Assembly: GCA_028277445.1 (NCBI GenBank)
Contig: JANQGG010000007.1
Location: 1-32,487, forward strand
DNA from: Chloroherpetonaceae bacterium
GTDB taxonomy: Bacteria; Bacteroidota; Chlorobiia; Chlorobiales; Chloroherpetonaceae
Direction of reading: 5' to 3'
Length of the DNA stretch: 32,487 nucleotides
The translations under genes and the position numbers were made by a program. The notes beneath the pieces were generated by a model. The model was given only the letters and a program-made list of their open reading frames with translations, was not told the DNA's origin and did no database searches. Within the stretch, counting starts at the first letter, position 1; each line of letters begins with the position of its first letter. Below, in pieces: positions 1 through 8,914 of this stretch.

Positions 1-116
1 CTATTCTGATTTCTACACATCGGATCAATATTAACTCACACTGATCCATTCGGTGAGCGTATGATCATTTTTAGGGATTGTTATAAACTAATGATTAAAA
101 TGGCTTCACCCTTGTC

Positions 117-139
117 ATGCCCCGATTTAGTCGGGGCAT
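117..139. repeat. Palindrome at the 3' end of the GIY-YIG remnant
   Basis: A perfect 9-bp inverted repeat (ATGCCCCGA, loop TTTAG, TCGGGGCAT). The last codons and the stop of the minus-strand GIY-YIG frame lie inside it. A related, imperfect palindrome lies at 439-466 in the opposite orientation, just upstream of the same gene. It could fold as a terminator, but it lacks a clear T-run, so an extragenic palindromic repeat fits better. Confidence 0.75.
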
Positions 140-432
140 CCAGTAGCCAAATCTGTATATAAATCCTTCCAATTTGGATTGTTTTTTTCAATCAAATTAA
201 GCTTCCACTTACGAAGATACTTCTTCAAGCGTTTTTCCCCTTTAATTGCAGCTACGGGGGTCATCATATTGTTCGTAATAGACAAGTTTATCCACACCAT
301 ACCTCGTTGTAAATCCATCTATAAATTTTCCGTTTGCTGCCAGAGAAGCTTTATTATATCTGAGGTAAAACCAACATACAAAGCACCATTACGTTTGCTA
401 GCCAAGATATAGATGTCGTATTTTTTTGCCAT
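127..432 (-). pseudogene. Broken GIY-YIG nuclease (UPF0213/YhbQ-like)
   Basis: Read from the ATG at 432, the minus strand begins MAKKYDIYILASKRNGALYV, followed by GFTSDIIK. This is the classical start of small single-domain GIY-YIG nucleases. The frame hits a stop near residue 38. The C-terminal half resumes in the same strand between 318 and 127, with IKGEKRLKKYLRKWKLNLIE and NPNWKDLYTDL, which is the usual family C-terminus. The middle, where YYE and the conserved IKRE region are expected, is scrambled in frame, so I infer one or more indels. The intact family length is about 85-100 residues and both ends are present, so this is a recent ruin rather than a fragment. It is bounded exactly by the palindromes at 117-139 and 439-466. 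Confidence 0.8.
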
Positions 433-438
433 CGTTAT

Positions 439-466
439 GGATTACCCGGATAAACCAGGTGATGAC
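439..466. repeat. Palindrome upstream of the GIY-YIG remnant
   Basis: The sequence GGATTACCCGG, ATAAA, CCAGGTGATGACA forms an imperfect stem (ACCCGG against CCAGGT, one mismatch). It shares the flanking words GGAT and ATGACA with the palindrome at 117-139 read on the minus strand. It begins 7 bp from the start codon of the GIY-YIG remnant. A 25-codon open frame (437-514) runs over it, but I do not regard that as a gene. Confidence 0.6.
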
Positions 467-534
467 ATTGAGGTAGAGGAAAAAGAAGCTGCCGAAGCAC
501 TACTGAAAAACTAACGAAGAGGGATACAAACTTC

Positions 535-598
535 AAAATCGGCGCTTCGACTACGCTCAGCACAAACATTTCGGCTCCGCTCAATGCGCGATTTTTTT
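535..598. terminator. Long hairpin, possible terminator or extragenic repeat
   Basis: AAAATCGGCGC at 535-545 can pair, with one bulge, with GCGCGATTTT at 586-595, and a T-run follows. The arms enclose about 40 bases containing CTTCGACTACGCTCAGCAC, a word typical of dispersed extragenic repeats in this part of the bacterial tree (from memory). No gene ends immediately before it on the plus strand, so it may be a repeat rather than a working terminator. Confidence 0.5.
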
Positions 599-779
599 AG
601 AAAACATCAACTCTTCCGATTTCTACAACTATACACACCGAATTAATAACAAAACACACCTTTTCCCGATCAATAAACTGTGATGAAACCCACACCAGTT
701 GCTGGCTCACATAGCCACCCCTTCAATGCAGGCGTAGATTATAACTGTTTTTAATAAACCATTACTTGGCTCAAAAATC
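599..779. other. Non-coding stretch before the TPR gene
   Basis: No open frame of note is seen on either strand. The stretch is AT-rich and probably carries the promoter of the TPR gene at 780. I cannot pick out a convincing -10/-35 pair. Confidence 0.4.
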
Positions 780-1124
780 ATGTTAGAACAAAAATATATT
801 CGTCACTCAATACTGGCCGAAAATTTTATCAAACTTAAAGAATACCAAAAAGCTATTGCCCAATATCAATTAGCCTTACGCTACCGTCCAACTGAAATCA
901 TGCTTTATATCAATCTGGGTGAGCTTCTCTTTCTAAGCGGTCAAACGAAACTTGCATTAGATATTCTTTACAGGGGCAGTTTGATCTCGCTTAAAGCCGG
1001 AAAACTCACCAAAGCACAAACCATTTTAGACCTCATGACACAAATTGATCAGCAACATAGGCTTACCTCTTTGGTTAGTAATGACGTGCGAACATTAAGC
1101 CAAATCAACAGCAACACAAAATAA
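780..1124 (+). CDS. Small TPR-repeat protein
   Basis: The 114-residue product has a clear tetratricopeptide pattern. Residues from about 10 to 38 (ENFIKLKEYQKAIAQYQLAL, then RYRPTE) match a TPR helix pair, and residues 39-70 (LYINLGELLFLSGQTKLALD) match a second. A third helix follows with KAGKLTKAQTILDLM. There is no signal peptide or membrane segment, so it is probably cytoplasmic and mediates protein contacts. The start ATG lacks a strong ribosome site. No partner can be named: the next firm gene is a lipoprotein 330 bp away. TPR proteins are too varied to assign a function from sequence alone. Confidence 0.75.
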   Translation: MLEQKYIRHSILAENFIKLKEYQKAIAQYQLALRYRPTEIMLYINLGELLFLSGQTKLALDILYRGSLISLKAGKLTKAQTILDLMTQIDQQHRLTSLVSNDVRTLSQINSNTK

Positions 1125-1143
1125 CTTTAAATCTAGCCCGATC

Positions 1144-1326
1144 ATGTTAAACCATATCTATATCGAAAGCGACCTCTCCGAATCCGTAAAATATAACCCA
1201 CGCAAAAATCAAAAAATTAGTAACAAACCGCATCAATTATCAACAAATGGGTTATCACATAAAGAGTTAACTTTATTGAAACCGGGCTCACAAGTTCTGT
1301 GCCGGTTAATTACCATAGCGTCTTAA
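1144..1326 (+). CDS. Doubtful 60-residue hypothetical protein
   Basis: An open frame starts 19 bp after the TPR gene and encodes a polar, Lys/Asn-rich peptide with no motif I recognise. There is no good ribosome site. It is the only open frame in the roughly 325-bp gap between the TPR gene and the lipoprotein gene, and it may be chance. The remaining 1327-1450 shows no structure beyond being AT-rich. Confidence 0.2.
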   Translation: MLNHIYIESDLSESVKYNPRKNQKISNKPHQLSTNGLSHKELTLLKPGSQVLCRLITIAS

Positions 1327-1450
1327 CCGTTCAATTTTTTCCCCCATATTGCCTTCAAGCTCAGCCTCAGGATCAAAGGTGTTTTTTATCCCATTCTCGA
1401 TTGATATATTTTAAGCATCAACATTACCGTAAAAAACTACACTTGAAATA

Positions 1451-3142
1451 ATGAAATCACACACGATTGCTGTTTTTTTTCTTTTAATCTTCTCCTTGAC
1501 GCATGTCTTTTCATGTAAATCCGATAAGTCCCCAAGCCAAATAAATCAAAACCGGATTGCCATTGGCATAGCCGCCGATTTGGACTATCTGAATCCTTTA
1601 TTAATACAACTCTCACTTTCAAGGGAAATTTGCAACCTGATTTTCCCAACCTTAGTTAAGCCATATTTTGATGAAGAATCAGGCGAGTTAAAGTATAATC
1701 CATCATTAGCCAAATCATGGGAGTTCTCTGAAAAAGGCGATCAGGTTACGTTTAATCTTCGCTCAGATGCTCTTTGGCAAGATGGAAAATCCATTACATC
1801 CAGCGATCTGAAATTTTCATATACACTCTATGCCAATCCAAAAGTTGCCAGCACCCGACAGCATTATGTCAATGATTTATTGCAAAACGGCATAGGCGAA
1901 ATTGATTTTGAACGAGCCGTTCAAACGCCAAACGACTCTACATTGATCTTGACCTTTCAAAATCCGATGGCTGAAAACATTGTATTGGATCACTTTTATG
2001 ATCTCATGCCTGTGGCCAAACATATTTTTGAGAGCTATAGCCCTGAAGAGATCCGTCAAAAATCCTCGGAAATTCCCATTGTGGGAGGAGGGCCATACAA
2101 AGTAGTGCGTTGGAAACGTCAACAAGAGCTTGTTCTGGAAAGTAACAAGACTTCAACACTTCCTTATGGGGGCAAAATTAACCGCCTCTCATTCCTGGTT
2201 ATCCCGGAATACACCACCCGGCTTACGCTTTTCAAAACCGGAAAAATTGATGTCTTGATGTCTGCCGGAGGAATTAATCCTAAAGATGTTGATCAGCTTT
2301 TAACTCAAAACCCAAACCTGAGCATCAAATCGGTTCAAAACCGAAATTTTGACAGTATCGTTTGGTTAATGATAGATGGGGATGCATTCCGAACTACGGG
2401 TAAGATACAACCAAATGCATTATTTGGGGATAAGCGCGTTCGCCAGGCTATGACTTACGCTATAAATCGTTCAGCCATTGTTGATGGGTTTATGGGCACA
2501 GCGCATGCAACCATTGTCAATACATCCCTTTCACCGGCTTATACACGAATTATGGATACATCCTTACATAATTATGATTACAATCCTCAAAAAGCTTCTC
2601 AGTTATTAAAAGAAGCCGGGTGGGAAATCGGTTCGGATGGCGTGTTGCAAAACAATGGGCGAAGGTTTGAATTTGATCTGGTGGCGCCAACCGGAAATGC
2701 CCGTCGGAACTATGCCGCCACAATTGTACAGGAAAATCTTAAAGACTTGGGAATTGTGTGCAATATTCAATTTGCTGAAACGGTGGTGTTTGTTAAAAAT
2801 CAAAACAATTATAACTACGATGCTGCCATGTCGGGCCTATCGGCTGAAACCTTACCGTTTCAACTCATCATATGGGGTTCGGATTTTGTTCGCTCGCCTT
2901 TCAACTCATCTGCATTCCAACATAAACAGCTTGATGATGTCATCGCTAAACTAAACAAACCCTTACCCGATGAGGAGTCAATTAAACTTTGGCATCAGTA
3001 TCAGCAAATTATCCATGAATGGCAACCACGAACATTTTTGTATTATTTTGATGAGCTCGAAGGATTTAACAAACGCATTAAAAATGTAGATGTCAATATG
3101 CTCGCCGTTCTTTATAACGCTTATGATTGGGAACTAAATTAA
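1451..3142 (+). CDS. Peptide-binding lipoprotein of the SBP_bac_5 (OppA/DppA) family
   Basis: A 563-residue extracytoplasmic solute-binding protein. The N-terminus is a lipoprotein signal: MKSH, a hydrophobic run, then VFSC with Cys22 as the lipid-modified residue. The mature part has family hallmarks: LNPLLIQLSLSREICNLIFP near the start, LAKSWEFSEKGDQVTFNLR, then ALWQDGKSITSSDLKFSY, and further on VRQAMTYAINRSAIVDGFMG. These identify the periplasmic binding component of oligopeptide/nickel-type ABC transporters. No permease or ATPase gene lies nearby, so it must work with a transporter encoded elsewhere or have another ligand-binding role. Length is normal for the family. The ligand cannot be told from the sequence. 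Confidence 0.88.
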   Translation: MKSHTIAVFFLLIFSLTHVFSCKSDKSPSQINQNRIAIGIAADLDYLNPLLIQLSLSREICNLIFPTLVKPYFDEESGELKYNPSLAKSWEFSEKGDQVTFNLRSDALWQDGKSITSSDLKFSYTLYANPKVASTRQHYVNDLLQNGIGEIDFERAVQTPNDSTLILTFQNPMAENIVLDHFYDLMPVAKHIFESYSPEEIRQKSSEIPIVGGGPYKVVRWKRQQELVLESNKTSTLPYGGKINRLSFLVIPEYTTRLTLFKTGKIDVLMSAGGINPKDVDQLLTQNPNLSIKSVQNRNFDSIVWLMIDGDAFRTTGKIQPNALFGDKRVRQAMTYAINRSAIVDGFMGTAHATIVNTSLSPAYTRIMDTSLHNYDYNPQKASQLLKEAGWEIGSDGVLQNNGRRFEFDLVAPTGNARRNYAATIVQENLKDLGIVCNIQFAETVVFVKNQNNYNYDAAMSGLSAETLPFQLIIWGSDFVRSPFNSSAFQHKQLDDVIAKLNKPLPDEESIKLWHQYQQIIHEWQPRTFLYYFDELEGFNKRIKNVDVNMLAVLYNAYDWELN

Positions 3143-3260
3143 TAGTTTACTTTTTTTAAAAGTTATTTTTTGGCTTGCACTCGCTCGGCTTTTATGTTAG
3201 ATTTACCCTTTTTACATTCGTGTTGTTATTTGTTTAATTTTTAAAGGAGAAACGAAAACT

Positions 3261-3737
3261 ATGCCTCGCTATACACCTGAGCAATTAAGAAAGCGAAACA
3301 ACTCTGTCTGGACTACAGTTCAACTGGTTCTAGCGCCCATTCAATTTGTCGTTTTTATCGTTGGTGTGATTTTAACTTTTATGTATTATAATGGTTCACT
3401 TGAAAACTTTAGCCTTGTAACTTGGGCGTTACTTATCAAAACGATTTTCCTGGTTGTTTTATTTGTTACAGGCGCATTTTTTGAAAAAGAAATTTTTGAC
3501 ATATGGGTATACTCCCCTGAATTTCTTTGGGAAGATATCGGAAGCACGGTGGCAACCATTGTTCATTTTCTTTATTTTGTTTTGGCATATTTAGGTTTTT
3601 CGCAGGAAGCGCTTATTTGGACAGCCTTCGCAGCATACTTTACATATGTTGTCAATGCCGCTCAATATCTTGTTCGCATTTACCTCGAAAAACAAAACGA
3701 AAAGCGCTTGAAGTCACAAGGCATTCAAGTGGTATAG
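3261..3737 (+). CDS. bchF: 3-vinyl (bacterio)chlorophyllide hydratase BchF
   Basis: BchF hydrates the C3 vinyl group of the chlorophyllide ring to hydroxyethyl, a late step toward bacteriochlorophyll a. The 158-residue membrane protein starts [20 protein letters not shown] and continues with [14 protein letters not shown], a conserved N-terminal pattern of BchF as I recall the family. The motifs [18 protein letters not shown] and [19 protein letters not shown] also match. About four membrane segments are visible (roughly residues 18-44, 55-75, 98-118 and 120-140). The start is fixed by a strong ribosome site, AAAGGAG, about 11 bases upstream. bchC and bchX follow on the same strand, the usual bchF-bchC-bchX order, which strongly supports the call. 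Confidence 0.92.
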   Translation: MPRYTPEQLRKRNNSVWTTVQLVLAPIQFVVFIVGVILTFMYYNGSLENFSLVTWALLIKTIFLVVLFVTGAFFEKEIFDIWVYSPEFLWEDIGSTVATIVHFLYFVLAYLGFSQEALIWTAFAAYFTYVVNAAQYLVRIYLEKQNEKRLKSQGIQVV

Positions 3738-3765
3738 TCCCCAATAAGTAGTTTTGAAGTTGAGC

Positions 3766-4728
3766 ATGAAATCACAAGCTGTTGTTTTTTCCTCTCCCGG
3801 AAATATCGAGTTACGAGAGGTTTCGTTGCGTCCTCTCAGTAACGACGATGTCCTGATAGAAACGCATTGGTCATCGATTAGCGCAGGTACTGAAAAAATG
3901 TTGTTAGATGGCCATCTTCCTTCCATGCACATGACGTCTTATCCGGTAATTCCCGGTTATGAAACCGTCGGTAAAATTATTGAATCCGGCAGTGATGTGC
4001 CTTCATCATATTTAAATAAATATGTCTATGTATCCGGTTCGCTGGGTTATACCGATGTGAATGCTGCATTTGGCGGGTCCTCGCAATACATTGTTTCACC
4101 ATTGCATAAAGTCACCTTGTTGGATGAACTTTCTGAGCCTATGGTTGGTATTGCTTTGCCATTAGGCGCTACGGCGATACATGCTGTGGAGCTGGCCGAG
4201 GTGAACGATAAAAAAATCATTGTTATCGGTCAGGGCGCTGTTGGCTTGCTTGTTTGCGAATTTGCCAAGGCATTTGGCGCTCAAACCATTGTAGCTACCG
4301 ACTTGTATGAATCCAGGCTCTCAAAATCTACTGCCGATCTTAAAATTGATATCAGCAAAACCGACCTTTGCGAAGTACTGGCAAACATGGAATATGACGT
4401 GTTGATTGACTGCTCAGGCTCTATGAAAGCTATTGAACATGCGCTTAAATTCTTAAAAATGCACGGTAGCGTTGTATTTGGAGGGTTTTATGAACGTGTC
4501 AATCTTGCCTATGAACAAATCTTCATGAAAGAACTAAAATTGATTTGTGCCAAACAGTGGGCTATGGGCGATTTGGATCGTGTGCGTGATTTTATGGCCA
4601 AAGAACTTATAAATTTTAAAAACATTTTTACACATCATGCTTCGGCTTGGAATAATACTTCAAGTCATTATGAAACGGCGTTTTCAGATCCATCGTGTTT
4701 GAAAATGATTTTATCTTGGGAGAAATGA
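3766..4728 (+). CDS. bchC: 3-hydroxyethyl bacteriochlorophyllide a dehydrogenase BchC
   Basis: BchC oxidises the C3 hydroxyethyl group to acetyl in bacteriochlorophyll a synthesis, after BchF and BchX have acted. The roughly 320-residue product is a medium-chain dehydrogenase: an N-terminal GroES-like part (SSISAGTEKMLLDGHLPS, PVIPGYETVGKI) and a Rossmann nucleotide fold with VIGQGAVGLLVCEFAKAFGA at about residues 156-175. I chose the ATG at 3766 rather than the in-frame TTG at 3754, because MKSQAVVF is the better family start and neither codon has a strong ribosome site. It lies 28 bp after bchF and 51 bp before bchX, so the three are probably cotranscribed. Confidence 0.9.
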   Translation: MKSQAVVFSSPGNIELREVSLRPLSNDDVLIETHWSSISAGTEKMLLDGHLPSMHMTSYPVIPGYETVGKIIESGSDVPSSYLNKYVYVSGSLGYTDVNAAFGGSSQYIVSPLHKVTLLDELSEPMVGIALPLGATAIHAVELAEVNDKKIIVIGQGAVGLLVCEFAKAFGAQTIVATDLYESRLSKSTADLKIDISKTDLCEVLANMEYDVLIDCSGSMKAIEHALKFLKMHGSVVFGGFYERVNLAYEQIFMKELKLICAKQWAMGDLDRVRDFMAKELINFKNIFTHHASAWNNTSSHYETAFSDPSCLKMILSWEK

Positions 4729-4779
4729 TTTTATACAATCATGTCAATTATGTTTTAATTTTTTTGAAACGTTTGTTTT

Positions 4780-5895
4780 ATGTCTGCTCGTACTCTGGCT
4801 ATTTATGGTAAAGGCGGTATCGGAAAAAGCTTTTTTACAACCAACCTCTCGGCTGCTTTAGCATTTGAGGAAAATCGAGTTCTTCAAATCGGCTGCGATC
4901 CTAAACACGATTCCACAACATCGCTGTTTGGCGGATTATCTCTTCCAACCGTTACGGAAGTATATCATCAGAAACAACAATCCGGTGAAAACATTGGAAT
5001 TGAAGATATTGTTTTTAAGCAGCATTTGCCTGATTTCAAACAACCGATTTTTGGCATTGAACTTGGCGGGCCCGAAGTTGGGCGAGGTTGTGGCGGCAGA
5101 AGTATTATATCCGGTTTCGATATTCTTGAAAATATTGGTTTGTTTGATTGGAATCTGGATTACATTTTGATGGACTTTCTAGGAGATGTGGTTTGTGGCG
5201 GTTTTGCCACGCCGCTTTCCAGATCGTTATGCGAAGAGGTGATTATTGTCGTATCAAATGACCGCCAATCCATTTTTGCCGCAAACAACATTTGCCTTGC
5301 AAACCATCACTTTAACTCCTACGGCGGCCAATCCAAATTATTGGGTATGATCGTAAACCGCGACGACGGAAGCGGCGTTGCCGAAAAGTATGCCGAAGTT
5401 GCCGGAATTAACGTGTTGATGAAAATCCCTTATTCCTTAGAAGCTAAATCCATATCAGATAGTTTTAACCTTGTTGCTCGTCATGATCATTTCAAAGCAT
5501 CCTTTTCAGATTTAGCCATTCAATTAATGAACCGGGAAATTGAATACTGCACGCCCAAAGGATTGAACTACGAAGAATTTATGTCGTTATTTGGCGAAGT
5601 TGATTTTCAAACGCCTCAATCTGCAACAGTCGCTGATCTGGTAAAATCCCATGAAAACCCTAACACGGCAAGCAAATCCCATAACCATAAATCCGATGAC
5701 AAAGAAAATGATCGCTTAAGTTTATGCATTGATAAGCTTTCCAATGCTGAAAAAGAAATTCTCATTGCGCATGATAAACAAGGCCAAACGCTTCAGCAAT
5801 TTGCTCTTGAAAAAAATATAGGCCTTCAGGAAGCTGAAGACCTATTAAAATCTGCAAAACTGCAATTAAAGCAATTGTTTTTTTCAAGTGAGTAA
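4780..5895 (+). CDS. bchX: Chlorophyllide reductase iron protein BchX with C-terminal extension
   Basis: BchX is the ATP-dependent, nitrogenase NifH-like electron donor to BchYZ, which reduces ring B of chlorophyllide. The P-loop GKGGIGKS is at residues 10-17, and the two cysteines that hold the bridging 4Fe-4S cluster are visible at 104 (GRGCGGR) and 139 (DVVCGG). The reductase core ends near residue 275. After a polar His/Ser/Asp linker (about 290-311) comes a roughly 55-residue tail (316-371: LSNAEKEILIAHDKQGQTLQ ... EAEDLLKSAKLQLKQLF) with the spacing of a sigma-70 region 4 helix-turn-helix. bchY and bchZ are not in the window. The gene is convergent with typA across only 26 bp, with a small AAACCC/GGGTTT hairpin over the stop codon. 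Confidence 0.93.
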   Translation: MSARTLAIYGKGGIGKSFFTTNLSAALAFEENRVLQIGCDPKHDSTTSLFGGLSLPTVTEVYHQKQQSGENIGIEDIVFKQHLPDFKQPIFGIELGGPEVGRGCGGRSIISGFDILENIGLFDWNLDYILMDFLGDVVCGGFATPLSRSLCEEVIIVVSNDRQSIFAANNICLANHHFNSYGGQSKLLGMIVNRDDGSGVAEKYAEVAGINVLMKIPYSLEAKSISDSFNLVARHDHFKASFSDLAIQLMNREIEYCTPKGLNYEEFMSLFGEVDFQTPQSATVADLVKSHENPNTASKSHNHKSDDKENDRLSLCIDKLSNAEKEILIAHDKQGQTLQQFALEKNIGLQEAEDLLKSAKLQLKQLFFSSE

Positions 5896-5921
5896 ACCCC
5901 AGGGTTTGTTTGACGTTTTTC

Positions 5922-7760
5922 TCACTCTGCTGCAATTTTTTTCTTTTTTGCTTCTTTCGCACGTTGGTTTGAATCCAATGTTCGCTTTCTCAACCTGATG
6001 GATTTTGGCGTTACTTCCACAAGCTCATCATCGGCAATAAACTCAATGGCTTGTTCTAATGTTAATTTTCTGGCCGGTGTTAATCGCAATGCTTCATCAG
6101 CGCCTGAAGCTCTCATGTTGGTTAATTTCTTCGTTTTGCACACATTCACATTCATATCAAACTCTCGATTGCATTCACCCACAACCATTCCTTCATACAC
6201 CTGAATTCCGGGTTCAATAAAAAACGATCCCCGATCTTCAAGATTGCTAATGGCATAAGCCACAGAATCGCCATTTTCAGCGGAAACTAATGCCCCGGTT
6301 GAACGATTGGGTATTTCACCACGGAACGGCTGATAATCTTTAAATACGTGGCTCAAAATACCTTCGCCTTTGGTATCGGTGATAAACTCAGTATTAAAAC
6401 CCAGTAAGCCACGTGTTGGAATTTCAAACTCCAACCTAACCATGCCGCCTTCCAATTGCACCATGTTTTTCATATCGGCTTTTCGCTTTCCCATTTTTTC
6501 TATCACAATACCAACAAATTGATCGGGGACATCTATCGTGACATTTTCTATCGGTTCGCACTTTTCACCCTGTTCATTGGTTTTAATGATCACTTGCGGT
6601 CTCGATACGGCCAGTTCAAATCCTTCTCGACGCATGGTTTCGATCAATACCGAAATGTGCAATTCTCCCCTACCGGAAACTTTGTAGGTATCGGCGCTAT
6701 CGGTTTCTTCTACTTTCATGGCCACGTTGGCCAAAACTTCTTTAAAAAGTCGCTCTCTGATATTTCGGCTTGTGACAAACTTTCCCTCTTTACCTGCAAA
6801 AGGGGAGTTATTGACCGAGAAAAACATTGAAATGGTTGGTTCTGAAATTTCTATGGTATCCAATGGCTCAGGTCGATCCGGGCTGGTTAAGGTATCGCCT
6901 ATGGAGATGGCATCTAAACCGGTAATGGCGACAATATCGCCTGCCGAAGCATTTTCCACTTCAAGTCTGCCCAATTTATCGAACACAAAAAGCTTAGCGA
7001 CTTTTCCATTAATCAGTTCAGCTTGGCGCGATATACAAATAAAAGGATCACCCTTTTTTATGGCGCCCTTAAAAATTCGGCCTATAGCAATCTTACCTAA
7101 ATACTCGCTGTAGTCAACCGTATTGACAAGCATTTGAAAGGGTTCATCAACATGGGCTTCCGGCGGCGGCATGTACTTAATAATTTTATCCAGCAATGGG
7201 GTAATATCTTTTTCTTCACCATCAAGGGTTTCTTTTGCATAGCCTTTTTTTGCAGAAGCAAAAATGTATGGAAAATCCAATTGCTCTTCACTTGCTCCCA
7301 GTTGAATGAATAAATCCAAAACCTGATCCAAAATGGCCATAGGGTCGGCATTCGGGCGATCAATCTTATTGATCACAACCATAATGTGCAATCCCAACTC
7401 CAGGGCTTTGCGTAATACAAATTTTGTTTGTGGCATTGGGCCTTCCAAAGCATCCACTAACAGAAGAGCGCCATCAACCATTTTAAGAATTCGCTCTACT
7501 TCACCGCCAAAATCAGCATGACCCGGTGTATCAACAACATTGACTTTTATATCCTGATAAGTAAATGACGCATTTTTTGCAAAAATCGTTATGCCGCGTT
7601 CTCGCTCCTGAGGGTTGGAGTCCATAATACGGTCTTCAACTTTTTGGTTTTCACGGAATGTGCCTGTTTGTTTTAAAATTGCATCAACTAATGTAGTTTT
7701 TCCATGATCAACATGTGCAATAATGGCTATATTTCGTATATCTTTTCTTACTAATGTCAT
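5922..7760 (-). CDS. typA: Ribosome-associated GTPase TypA/BipA
   Basis: A translational GTPase that binds the ribosome and is needed under stress and for late assembly of the large subunit. All G motifs are present: AHVDHGKTT (G1), the RERGITI loop (switch I), DTPGHADF (G3) and NKIDR (G4). EF-G-like domains II and III follow ([25 protein letters not shown]), then the TypA-specific C-terminal domain with [17 protein letters not shown] and [14 protein letters not shown]. The 612-residue length is typical. The basic tail ([11 protein letters not shown]) is common in this family. It is divergent from the ccsA-like gene across about 165 bp. Confidence 0.97.
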   Translation of the reverse strand: MTLVRKDIRNIAIIAHVDHGKTTLVDAILKQTGTFRENQKVEDRIMDSNPQERERGITIFAKNASFTYQDIKVNVVDTPGHADFGGEVERILKMVDGALLLVDALEGPMPQTKFVLRKALELGLHIMVVINKIDRPNADPMAILDQVLDLFIQLGASEEQLDFPYIFASAKKGYAKETLDGEEKDITPLLDKIIKYMPPPEAHVDEPFQMLVNTVDYSEYLGKIAIGRIFKGAIKKGDPFICISRQAELINGKVAKLFVFDKLGRLEVENASAGDIVAITGLDAISIGDTLTSPDRPEPLDTIEISEPTISMFFSVNNSPFAGKEGKFVTSRNIRERLFKEVLANVAMKVEETDSADTYKVSGRGELHISVLIETMRREGFELAVSRPQVIIKTNEQGEKCEPIENVTIDVPDQFVGIVIEKMGKRKADMKNMVQLEGGMVRLEFEIPTRGLLGFNTEFITDTKGEGILSHVFKDYQPFRGEIPNRSTGALVSAENGDSVAYAISNLEDRGSFFIEPGIQVYEGMVVGECNREFDMNVNVCKTKKLTNMRASGADEALRLTPARKLTLEQAIEFIADDELVEVTPKSIRLRKRTLDSNQRAKEAKKKKIAAE

Positions 7761-7926
7761 AATTTTGTTTTCCCAATACTATTCTTGATTATTACGGCGG
7801 GGAATATACAACAATGGTCATGTATTCTCTAACGAAGCTTGGTTTAGAATGATTTTCTTTTCCCAGCACATTGAGATTACATAGAATTTCATAAATTATA
7901 GCGTCATTTTCCATCTAAAATAAACC

Positions 7927-8757
7927 ATGGATACTGCCGTTTTAATACTCTCATTTGGTGTTGCAATACTTTATTTGATTACAACATCATTATATATAGC
8001 TCATTTTATTACGGATCACAATTGGTTAAAAAAGCTAAAAACACCTTTTTTAGTTTTCACCTTTTTGGTTCATCTGGCTTTTTTAACTCTATTAACAGTT
8101 AAAAACGGATACCCACCGATTGGGTCGGTTTATCAAATGATGACCATGATAGCCTTTACCCTAACCCTTGTTTATTTAACCGTTGAACTTTACATCAAAA
8201 CGAGTGCATTGGGAGGATTTGTAATTAGCATTTCACTTGTTTTTCATACCCTTTCTGCAGTTTACATGAAAAGTTACCCTATAACAGTTCCGCTTGCTAT
8301 AGTTAATAATTGGGTAATTGAGCTTCATATTGTTTGTACACTTTTAGGATACAGCGCCATTTTAATTGCAGGCATTTACGGATTGCTTTACTTGATTTTG
8401 TATCGGCAAATTCAAAGCAATCATTTCGGAATACTATTTCAACGGTTACCAAATCTTGAAATCATTGAAAAAATGAGCTACCATTCGGTGATTACAGGGT
8501 TCACGTTTATGACCATTTCTCTGGTTGCTGGCATATCTCAATTTGTTAAAACCAATGAAAATATTTTTGTGAGACTTTTAGACCCAAAACTAGTGGGTGT
8601 GATTATCATATGGATTCATTATGGCGTGGCTCTGTTTGTGAAGAATCAGTTCGGGTGGAATGGCAAACGCATGTCGGTGTTATTTGTCACAGGTTTTATC
8701 GTAACATTCCTCTCTATCACATTTTTTAATTTATTTTCACCAACTTTCCATAACTAA
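7927..8757 (+). CDS. CcsA/HemX-type cytochrome c assembly membrane protein
   Basis: A 276-residue polytopic protein with about eight hydrophobic segments. Conserved HemX/CcsA features are visible: YPPIGSVYQM after the third segment, ELHIVCTLLGYSAILIAGIY with a candidate haem-ligand His, LPNLEIIEKMSYHSVITGF, and WIHYGVALF with another His. The tryptophan-rich WWD loop of true CcsA is not seen, so it belongs to the shorter HemX-like branch. Its place directly upstream of hemA is the classical hemX-hemA arrangement, in which HemX affects glutamyl-tRNA reductase level in some bacteria. A role in haem handling or cytochrome c maturation is inferred. There is a 157-bp gap before hemA. Confidence 0.78.
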   Translation: MDTAVLILSFGVAILYLITTSLYIAHFITDHNWLKKLKTPFLVFTFLVHLAFLTLLTVKNGYPPIGSVYQMMTMIAFTLTLVYLTVELYIKTSALGGFVISISLVFHTLSAVYMKSYPITVPLAIVNNWVIELHIVCTLLGYSAILIAGIYGLLYLILYRQIQSNHFGILFQRLPNLEIIEKMSYHSVITGFTFMTISLVAGISQFVKTNENIFVRLLDPKLVGVIIIWIHYGVALFVKNQFGWNGKRMSVLFVTGFIVTFLSITFFNLFSPTFHN

Positions 8758-8914
8758 AGTATTGAGTAACAGAAATTGTAGCAAATATTTAAATATATTG
8801 ATTTGCAATTTTGAATTGGAACTGATAAAACCTATATTTTTCGTTACAAAAAAACATCAGTAGTAACAGTGGAGTGTTGTTAATCAAAAAGCCAAAAACT
8901 GTTAAAACAAAACT

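Noticed and set aside
1-660. Weak similarity between 1-45 and 615-660 (GATTTCTACA followed by AT-rich words)
   Set aside because: Too short and too AT-rich to be told from chance by eye.
5998-7521. Several plus-strand open frames of 60-130 codons inside typA
   Set aside because: They are antisense to an intact, highly conserved GTPase gene and show no motif or ribosome site. They arise from the codon pattern of typA.
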